Assembly (NCBI GenBank): GCA_016184235.1
Contig: JACPDC010000200.1
Coordinates: forward strand, 1-14,135
Reading direction: 5' to 3'
DNA length: 14,135 nt
Source: Deltaproteobacteria bacterium
GTDB lineage: Bacteria > Desulfobacterota > Binatia > UBA9968
Of the stretch, positions 7,392 to 12,860 are shown piece by piece. Below the pieces are notes generated by a model. The model worked only from the letters and a program-made list of their open reading frames with translations. It was not told the origin of the DNA and did no database searches. A program made the position numbers and the translations under genes. Position 1 is the first letter of the stretch. Each line of letters opens with the position of its first letter.

Positions 7392-8321
7392 TTACATGTA
7401 GCGCAGCGAGGCTAAAACGTCGCGCGCGACTCGCCTTTTGTCCTCGACCGAGTCCATGCGGATGGGGGCCGCCAGCGCCTGGAGTCCCAGCGCCTCGATG
7501 TCTTCCTCGAAAACCCTATCCTCAGGAGCAACCATGATCTTGTCAAGAAAATCGGCATAGGCCTTTGCCACCCCCAGGGCCGAGACCTCGCAGCCCGCGG
7601 CAGCCATCAGTCTGTGCGCCGGACCGCTCACCGGAGCGCCGGCGATGATCGGACTTACAGCCACCACGGGAGCTTGCGTTTTCGTCAACGCTTCCCGGAT
7701 TCCCGGAACCGCCAGTATCGGGCCGATGCTGGTAATAGGGTTGCTCGGGCAGAGGATCACGGCCTCGGCTGTCCGAATCGCGTCGAGCACCCCGGGCGCC
7801 GGCCGGCTCCTTTCCGCCCCGGCAAAAAAAACCTTCTTGACTTCATCCGCCCAACGCCTTTTGACGAAATATTCCTGAAAAGAGAGCTCACCCCCTGCGG
7901 TTACGATCCGGGTCTCGACCCGCTCATCGGACATCGGCAGGATAGTCGCCTGAACCCCCAGCGCCCCGCGAATCCGCTCCGTGATCCCGGAGAGCGGCAC
8001 GGCCTCGGCCAAAAGCCGCGTGCGAGTGATATGAAGGGCGAGATCTCGGTCTCCAAGCTTAAACCAACTCTCGCCGCCATATTTTACCAGCCACTCCAGC
8101 GCTACGAAGCTATCATCCTGGATTCCCCAGCCTCTCGCCGCGTCGCTCAGTCCGGCTAGAGTGTAAGTGATCGTATCGAGATCGGGACAGACGTGCAGGC
8201 CGTGACAAACAAAATCATCGCCCGTATTGCAGATTATGACAAGCTCTTTGGCGTCGACCTCGAGGCTCAAGCCGTGAACGAGCTTGGCGCCGCCTGTTCC
8301 TCCGGTCAGAACAACCAACAT
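7392..8321 (-). CDS. cofD: 2-phospho-L-lactate transferase (CofD)
   Basis: 309-aa enzyme that transfers the phospho-three-carbon unit from the GDP-activated donor made by CofC to the deazaflavin Fo, giving F420-0 or dehydro-F420-0. Starts with the glycine-rich MLVVLTGGTGGAKLVHGL, followed by IICNTGDDFVCHGLHVCPD (~29-47), TYTLAGLSDAARGWG (~52-66), LGDRDLALHITRTRLL (~88-103), ILCPSNPITSIGPIL (~189-203) and VVAVSPIIAGAPVSGPAHRL (~218-237). All are CofD hallmarks; length is typical (~310). RBS AGGGA lies close before ATG 8321. Stops 5 nt before cofC. Confidence 0.95.
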   Translation of the reverse strand: MLVVLTGGTGGAKLVHGLSLEVDAKELVIICNTGDDFVCHGLHVCPDLDTITYTLAGLSDAARGWGIQDDSFVALEWLVKYGGESWFKLGDRDLALHITRTRLLAEAVPLSGITERIRGALGVQATILPMSDERVETRIVTAGGELSFQEYFVKRRWADEVKKVFFAGAERSRPAPGVLDAIRTAEAVILCPSNPITSIGPILAVPGIREALTKTQAPVVAVSPIIAGAPVSGPAHRLMAAAGCEVSALGVAKAYADFLDKIMVAPEDRVFEEDIEALGLQALAAPIRMDSVEDKRRVARDVLASLRYM

Positions 8322-8333
8322 CCATTCCCTATG

Positions 8334-8413
8334 CTAAACCCTTTGAACTTTTCATCGTGCTCGTGGCTCGTGCCCGTGCTCGTTAACCCTGCAATCCTTG
8401 AACCCTTAAACCA
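8334..8413. repeat. Degenerate repeat tract at the cofG 3' end and cofG-cofD gap
   Basis: About 80 nt of low-complexity repeat words: AAACCCTTTGAAC (8336-8348), a CGTGCTCGT pair, TTAACCCTGCAATCCTTG (8383-8400) and AACCCTTAAACC (8401-8412). AACCCTT occurs exactly at 8337-8343 and 8401-8407. From memory, TTCAAGGGTT-type words and GTGCTCGT words are common dispersed intergenic repeats in some uncultured bacterial genomes. The tract runs into cofG, where it encodes the last ~10 residues and the stop. Confidence 0.7.
8356..8384. repeat. CGTGCTCGT pair between cofG and cofD
   Basis: Plus strand CGTGCTCGT at 8356-8364 and CGTGCTCGTT at 8375-8384 with a 10-nt spacer (GGCTCGTGCC). Start-to-start distance is 19 nt, identical to the copy in cofC at 6725-6753, and both second copies are followed by T. 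The last two bases belong to the cofG stop codon (TTA at 8383-8385 on the plus strand). Confidence 0.85.
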
Positions 8414-9612
8414 TCCTGTCCTGCAGAGCCCGCGAGCCCTCGAACGGTTCCGTTCCGGACCAACCCATCCTCTCCGCACAGCCGCTCCACATGCGGCAGA
8501 AGAGAAGCCGGAATAAACTTCTCGCCCTGAAAAATAAACTCCGGGTAAACGGCGAGCCGCGGGCGCAGCAGGTAGCCGGCTTCGGCTGTCTTGCGGCTCA
8601 GGAGCGCCAGCGCCGGCCAGGGCGCCTCCGGATTGATGTAATCCGGCGTCAGCGGCGAGACCCCGCCCCAATCGTTGATCCCGGCGCGGAGATAGAGCGG
8701 GTAGCTTTCAGGCGTCAGATTCGGCGGCGCCTGGATGTTCATCTCGCCGCCCAGGATGAGCCGCGCCAGGGCGATGGTCTTCAGCATCTCCTCGACGGAC
8801 GGCTCCGGATGGTCACGCATGGGAATCTCCGGTTTGGCGCGAAAGTTCTGAATGATGACCTCCTGGATATGGCCGTAGCGCCCATGCAGGTCGCGGATGG
8901 CAAAAAGAGAGTCGATTCTTTCCAGCCAGCTTTCGCCGATGCCGATCAGGATCCCGGTGGTAAATGGAATCCGGAGCCGGCCTGCCTCTTCGATGGTCTT
9001 CAGCCGGAGCGCGGGTTTTTTATCCGGCGCGTTAAAATGCGGCCCCGACGGCAGCAAGAGTCGCTCGCTGAGGTTTTCCAGCATCAGGCCGAGGCTGACG
9101 TTGACCTGCTTTAACCGGGCTAGATCTCTTTTCCCCATGAGCCCCGGATTCGAGTGGGGCAGAAGCCCGCTCTCTTCGAGCACCATTTTGCAGGCCTCGT
9201 AGAGATAATCGAGCGTGCGGCTGAGCCCTATCTGAGAAAGGAACTCCCGCATTTCTGGATAGATCGCCTCAGGCCTGTCGCCGAGGCTGAAGAGGACCTC
9301 GGTGCAGCCGAGATCCTGGCCTTGGAGAACGACCCGGCGCACCTCATCCTGCGTCATGGTCCTGGCGCCGGCCTCGTCCGGGGCCCGGCGAAAGGTGCAA
9401 TAGCCGCAAAAATCGCGGCACAGGTTGGTGAGCGGAATAAAGAGCTTCGGCGAGAAGGTAACGGTCTTGCCCTTGTGGCGGTCGCGCAGCTCGGCGGCAC
9501 TGCTCAGAAGCGCGGCAAGCTCCTCCCCTCCTGCGGCCGAAAGAGCAAGGGCCTCGCTCCTGGCCAATATTTTTCCCCCAAGACAGCTCTTGAGAACGCC
9601 CGTCACGTTCAT
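8383..9612 (-). CDS. cofG: 7,8-didemethyl-8-hydroxy-5-deazariboflavin synthase subunit 1 (CofG)
   Basis: 409-aa radical SAM enzyme that, with CofH, builds the Fo chromophore from 5-amino-6-ribitylaminouracil and tyrosine. The [4Fe-4S] motif CRDFCGYC (C65, C69, C72) sits in FIPLTNLCRDFCGYCTFRRA, typical of CofG. Further family blocks: EVLFSLGDRPE, LLPHSNPGLM, TTGILIGIGESWLERIDSL (~212-230), QEVIIQNFRAKPEIPM and NDWGGVSPLTPDYINPEAPWP. It is a stand-alone CofG (actinobacterial FbiC fuses CofG and CofH), and no cofH occurs in the window. The last ~20 residues (RGLAGSAGQDGLRVQGLQG) read like repeat-derived sequence. First gene of the operon; no good Shine-Dalgarno precedes ATG 9612, but a promoter placed for leaderless transcription does. 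Confidence 0.94.
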   Translation of the reverse strand: MNVTGVLKSCLGGKILARSEALALSAAGGEELAALLSSAAELRDRHKGKTVTFSPKLFIPLTNLCRDFCGYCTFRRAPDEAGARTMTQDEVRRVVLQGQDLGCTEVLFSLGDRPEAIYPEMREFLSQIGLSRTLDYLYEACKMVLEESGLLPHSNPGLMGKRDLARLKQVNVSLGLMLENLSERLLLPSGPHFNAPDKKPALRLKTIEEAGRLRIPFTTGILIGIGESWLERIDSLFAIRDLHGRYGHIQEVIIQNFRAKPEIPMRDHPEPSVEEMLKTIALARLILGGEMNIQAPPNLTPESYPLYLRAGINDWGGVSPLTPDYINPEAPWPALALLSRKTAEAGYLLRPRLAVYPEFIFQGEKFIPASLLPHVERLCGEDGLVRNGTVRGLAGSAGQDGLRVQGLQG

Positions 9613-9619
9613 CGCTGCA

Positions 9620-9648
9620 TGAATAGCTTATAAGACACCCATGGTCAA
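9620..9648 (-). promoter_or_regulatory. Candidate sigma70 promoter for the F420 operon (cofG)
   Basis: Minus strand TTGACC (9643-9648) as -35, 17-nt spacer, TATTCA (9620-9625) as -10. Start of transcription would fall about 7 nt beyond the -10, at 9612-9613, the A of the cofG ATG, giving a leaderless message. This fits the lack of a Shine-Dalgarno. The -10 is imperfect (consensus TATAAT), so moderate confidence. Confidence 0.45.
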
Positions 9649-9649
9649 C

Positions 9650-9666
9650 CACACGCGCGCGCGCGA
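9650..9666. repeat. Alternating pyrimidine-purine (CG) tract
   Basis: CACACGCGCGCGCGCGA, 17 nt of strict pyrimidine-purine alternation with a (CG)6 core, placed between the divergent promoters of cofG and the plus-strand binding-protein gene. Such tracts can adopt Z-DNA under negative supercoiling; whether it does so here is inference. Confidence 0.75.
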
Positions 9667-9684
9667 ACCTCTTCTTCACGCTGT

Positions 9685-9714
9685 TTGATGATGCCTGATG
9701 TTTTGAGGTAATAT
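9685..9714 (+). promoter_or_regulatory. Candidate sigma70 promoter for the NMT1-type binding-protein gene
   Basis: TTGATG (9685-9690), 18-nt spacer, TAATAT (9709-9714). Predicted start near 9721 gives a ~47-nt leader to ATG 9768, with GAGG (9758-9761) as the ribosome site. Confidence 0.5.
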
Positions 9715-9767
9715 GTGCTGCTTTTTGAAGAAAAACCCAAGGCGGCGGCCGGACGATGAGGCACACT

Positions 9768-10715
9768 ATGAGACAAATAAATCTTTTCACCGCAGTGTTC
9801 GTGGCGCTGGCATGGCTCTGCCCCGTCCTTGCCGGCCCGGCGGAAGGCCCGCAAAAAATCCGCATCGGCTTTCCTTCCCTGGCCTTTTCCTACATGCCCT
9901 TTTACGTGGCGCAGGAAAAAGGATTGCTGAAAAAATTCGGCCTGGAAGCCGAATACATCCAGATGCGCACCGGCATCCAGCCGCAGGCGGTGATCAACGG
10001 CAATATCAACTTTTTCCCTTCCGTCTCTACCGGGATATCGGCGGCGGTCTCCGGGCTGCCTCTGGTCACAGTGCTGAATTTTTACAACGGCACGCCGTGG
10101 GTCCTCGTGACCAACAAGTCGATCAACAAACCTCAAGATTTGATCGGCAAGAACCTGGCCGTTTCCGGCATCCGGACATCGCCCCATTGGTTTCTCCAGG
10201 CGGCGCTCAAAAAGTGGGAGATCCCGGAAAAAGACGTTTCGCTCATTTCCACCGGCGGCACGTCGTCCAGCTTTGCTGTGCTCACCACCAATCAAGTCAC
10301 CGGCGCCGTTTTGACGCCGCCCTTCGATGACAAGGCGGTCTCGCTCGGCTTTAAAAAGTTCATGTTCATAGGCGACCTGGCGCCTATCCCCTACGTGGGC
10401 CTAATGACGTCCCAAGCGGAAGTGAGAAGCAATCGCGATCGCGTGCAAAAGACCATCGCTGCGCTGTGGGAAGCGGTCGCATGGCTGCGCGCCAACCGCG
10501 CCGAGTCGGCGAAGATGATCGCGAACAAGTTCAAAGTGACGCCGGCGGAGGCGGAAAGGACCCACGAAACCATGGTGGGCATGTTTACCAAGGACGGCCG
10601 CCTGGATCCGCAAGTGGCCCGCGGCTACCTCGACCTGCTCCGCCAGGAGCGGCCCGTGCCTGCCGACTTCGACGCTCAGAAGCTTCTGGATTTCTCCCTG
10701 CTGCCGGCGGGATAA
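9768..10715 (+). CDS. NMT1/SsuA-type ABC transporter substrate-binding protein (orphan)
   Basis: 315-aa secreted periplasmic binding protein of the NitT/TauT/NMT1 group, which bind small organic ligands such as sulfonates, nitrate-like ions, aromatics or pyrimidine precursors; the ligand here is unknown. Signal peptide MRQINLFTAVFVALAWLCPVLA with likely cleavage near LAG. Mature start KIRIGFPSLAFSYMPFYVAQEKGLLKKFGL is the family N-lobe signature; QAVINGNINFFPSVSTGIS and DLIGKNLAVSGIRTSPHWFL follow. Start 9768 is preferred over in-frame ATG 9756 because GAGG lies seven bases before it and it gives a clean signal peptide. No permease or ATPase gene adjoins it, so it either uses a transporter encoded elsewhere or is a stand-alone sensor or scavenger. 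Divergently transcribed from the F420 operon. Confidence 0.85.
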   Translation: MRQINLFTAVFVALAWLCPVLAGPAEGPQKIRIGFPSLAFSYMPFYVAQEKGLLKKFGLEAEYIQMRTGIQPQAVINGNINFFPSVSTGISAAVSGLPLVTVLNFYNGTPWVLVTNKSINKPQDLIGKNLAVSGIRTSPHWFLQAALKKWEIPEKDVSLISTGGTSSSFAVLTTNQVTGAVLTPPFDDKAVSLGFKKFMFIGDLAPIPYVGLMTSQAEVRSNRDRVQKTIAALWEAVAWLRANRAESAKMIANKFKVTPAEAERTHETMVGMFTKDGRLDPQVARGYLDLLRQERPVPADFDAQKLLDFSLLPAG

Positions 10716-10729
10716 TAACTTTTTTCCCC

Positions 10730-10758
10730 TTGCGAAGGCTTTCTTCTTTACATAGTAT
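10730..10758 (+). promoter_or_regulatory. Candidate sigma70 promoter for acetamidase-znuA-znuB
   Basis: TTGCGA (10730-10735), 17-nt spacer, TAGTAT (10753-10758) in the 97-nt gap after the binding-protein gene. Predicted start near 10765 leaves a ~48-nt leader before ATG 10813. No obvious Zur-type dyad overlaps it. A plain T-run at 10719-10726 just upstream lacks a good stem, so no terminator is called. Confidence 0.45.
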
Positions 10759-10812
10759 CTGTCCACGCCAACCTGATTGTTGTATGAACCTACTCACGAA
10801 AGGAGCGATGCC

Positions 10813-11925
10813 ATGGAAACCCTCAAATCAATAAGGCTGATGGTTACGGCTCTCGCTTTGCTGATTTACGCCGGTCTTCCACCGGCGGCAGGACAGGCAG
10901 CTGAGGCGAAGCAGCCCGCAAAGGCGAAGGCGGAGCCGAAACGCCACAAGCTTGCCGCCACGCTGGAGACCACGCAGTGGGGATGGCTCGACCCGAACGA
11001 GTCTCCCAAGCTCACCGTCAACTCCGGGGATACGGTCTCGGTTGAAACGATGATGCACTCGCACAACAAGATCCAGCCAGGGACCACGATGGAGGAGATC
11101 ATTGCGCTCAGGAAGGCCAACCCCGGCGGCGGCCCCCATTCCGTGACCGGCCCGATCTATGTCAACGGCGCTGAGCCCGGGGATGTGATGGAAATCCGCC
11201 TCTTGAGGATCACCCCTAAGCCGTTCGGGGTCAACTTCAACCTGCCGGGCAAGGACTTTCCTACTATCGGCGCCCTCGCTCCGGAATTTCCGGAAGGATT
11301 CGTCAGGTACTTCAATCTCGATTGGAAGAACCGTCGGGCGGAGTTCAAACCGGGAGTCATGGTCGACTTGAAGCCATTCCCAGGCACGTTGGCCGTCGGA
11401 ATCGATCCTAATGATCCCGCGCCGCGCAAAGGTGGCGCGAAGGACCCGATGGCGCCGGTCTCGACGCTCCGGCCCTGGAAAAACGGCTCGAACATGGATC
11501 TCAACGAGCTCCAGGAGGGAACCACCATCTACATCCCGGTCTTCCTCAAGGGCGGCTTGGTCTGGACCGGAGACTCGCACTGCCGGCAGGGAAATGGCGA
11601 GGTAAACCTCACGGCGCTCGAGTGCGCCTTCCGAGAGATCGTGATGCAATTGATCGTCCGCAAGGACATGAAGCTTGAGTGGCCGCGTATGGAGACCAAA
11701 ACCCACTGGATCATGATGGGCTTTGACGAGGACTTGAACAAGGCTATGGTCAGTGCGGTGCGCGAGACTGTAGACTTCCTGGCAAATCAAAAAATGGTTC
11801 CGATGGACCGATACGAGGCCTACTCGTTGACCTCCATGGTGGCTGACTGTCGCGTGACCCAGGTGGTGGATATCCGCAAAGGGGTCCACTGCATGGTCCC
11901 TAAATCCATCTTTGCGAAAAAATAG
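10813..11925 (+). CDS. Secreted acetamidase/formamidase family protein
   Basis: 370-aa member of the acetamidase/formamidase (FmdA/AmdA) family, which hydrolyses short amides to acid and ammonia. Seen: GDTVSVETMMHSHNKIQPGT (~77-96), HSVTGPIYVNGAEPGDVMEI (the family's 'P.TGP.Y..GAEPGDVLEV' block, ~114-133), GTLAVGIDPNDP, and GDSHCRQGNGEVNLTALEC, matching the family's 'GD.HA.QGDGE..GTA.E' site. An N-terminal signal peptide (SIRLMVTALALLIYAGLPP, then AAGQAAEA) places it outside the cytoplasm, unlike well-studied cytoplasmic formamidases. Start 10813 is chosen over in-frame ATG 10777 because AGGAG (10801-10805) lies seven bases upstream and the signal peptide then starts normally. Followed after one codon by znuA in the same frame. 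Substrate unproven; C in GDSHC where A is usual may alter activity. Confidence 0.85.
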   Translation: METLKSIRLMVTALALLIYAGLPPAAGQAAEAKQPAKAKAEPKRHKLAATLETTQWGWLDPNESPKLTVNSGDTVSVETMMHSHNKIQPGTTMEEIIALRKANPGGGPHSVTGPIYVNGAEPGDVMEIRLLRITPKPFGVNFNLPGKDFPTIGALAPEFPEGFVRYFNLDWKNRRAEFKPGVMVDLKPFPGTLAVGIDPNDPAPRKGGAKDPMAPVSTLRPWKNGSNMDLNELQEGTTIYIPVFLKGGLVWTGDSHCRQGNGEVNLTALECAFREIVMQLIVRKDMKLEWPRMETKTHWIMMGFDEDLNKAMVSAVRETVDFLANQKMVPMDRYEAYSLTSMVADCRVTQVVDIRKGVHCMVPKSIFAKK

Positions 11926-11928
11926 CGG

Positions 11929-12834
11929 GTGCTGAGCGCGCTTGCCCTGGCTCTGCTGGCTGCGGCGGCCGTGCGCGGCGGTCAGCTTCCTGTAGTCACC
12001 ACTTCAACGGATCTTAAGGCCTTGGTTGAGGCCGTGGGCCGGGAGCGGGTAGGGGTCGAGAGTCTTGCTCCTCCACTGCATGACCCCCACGCGCTAGAAG
12101 TCAAGCCGGGCCAGCTGGCGAAGCTCAAGGCCGCCCAGCTTCTCGTCAGGATCGGCCTTGACCACGAGCCCTGGCTAACCCGCGCGCTACGCACGGTAAG
12201 CGACCCGCGCTTTGCCCGCGAAAGCCCGAACTACCTGGATACCTCCAAGGGGATTCAACTGCTCCAGGCCGAGACCCCAAGAGTCAGAGCGGATAAGGGA
12301 ACTCACGTTCACGGATTCGGCAACACCCACTACTGGCTTGACCCGGAAAATGGCCGGCCCATCACTGCAGCTATCCTGGAAGCCCTGGTGCGCCTGGCTC
12401 CGGGGGAACGCCCCTATTTTGAGGCCAACAGAAAGCGCTTCCTCGACCAACTGGAGAAGAACGTCAAGACCTGGCTACAAACGATGTCCCCCTATAAGGG
12501 CATGCGCGTAGTCACGGTCCACGAGACCTGGCCCTATTTCGCTCAACGCTTCGGCCTAATCATAGTCGGGGTTGTCGAGCCGACTCCCGGAGTACCAGCC
12601 TCCCCATCCTATCTTGCCAGCCTCATTCAGAAGATGCGAGATTCCGGCATCAGACTACTGCTCACCGAGCCTTATTCGGACGCCTCAGTAGTAAGACAGG
12701 TGGCAACGCAAAGCGGTGCCACCGCCGTCACATTGGTCCCTTCGGTAGGCGGGGAGCCCGAGGCTTCTGATTATTTCCGCCTCTTTGACCTCAACATCAA
12801 ACGGCTCTCGCAGGCCTTAGCGGTGGCGCGGTAA
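11929..12834 (+). CDS. znuA: ZnuA-type metal ABC transporter substrate-binding protein
   Basis: 301-aa periplasmic Zn/Mn binding protein of the cluster-9 family. Hydrophobic start (VLSALALALLAAAAVRGG), then VVTTSTDLKALVEAVGRERV. Likely metal histidines: H54 in HDPHALEVKPGQLAKL, H134 in GNTHYWLDPENG, H198 in VVTVHETWPYFAQRFGL. The family's C-terminal Asp (usually in 'LDPLG') is not evident (VPSVGG here), which resembles the three-histidine zinc type more than Mn binders. The long His-rich loop of many ZnuAs is reduced to THVHGFGNTH. Start is GTG 11929, only 3 nt after the acetamidase TAG and in the same frame; no Shine-Dalgarno, so coupled translation is likely. The short signal peptide lacks the usual N-terminal basic residues, so its start is less certain than its family. 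Confidence 0.85.
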   Translation: MLSALALALLAAAAVRGGQLPVVTTSTDLKALVEAVGRERVGVESLAPPLHDPHALEVKPGQLAKLKAAQLLVRIGLDHEPWLTRALRTVSDPRFARESPNYLDTSKGIQLLQAETPRVRADKGTHVHGFGNTHYWLDPENGRPITAAILEALVRLAPGERPYFEANRKRFLDQLEKNVKTWLQTMSPYKGMRVVTVHETWPYFAQRFGLIIVGVVEPTPGVPASPSYLASLIQKMRDSGIRLLLTEPYSDASVVRQVATQSGATAVTLVPSVGGEPEASDYFRLFDLNIKRLSQALAVAR

Positions 12835-12860
12835 GAACCATTGGCCATGAAAATAAGCAC

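Noticed and set aside
9344..9865. 173-codon minus-strand ORF across the cofG start and the divergent region
   Set aside because: Overlaps the cofG 5' end in another frame and runs through both promoters; no motif.
10716..10730. Terminator after the binding-protein gene (T-run at 10719-10726)
   Set aside because: The GC-rich sequence before it does not form a continuous stem.
10828..11889. 353-codon minus-strand ORF opposite the acetamidase gene
   Set aside because: Antisense shadow; the plus strand has signal peptide, Shine-Dalgarno and family motifs.
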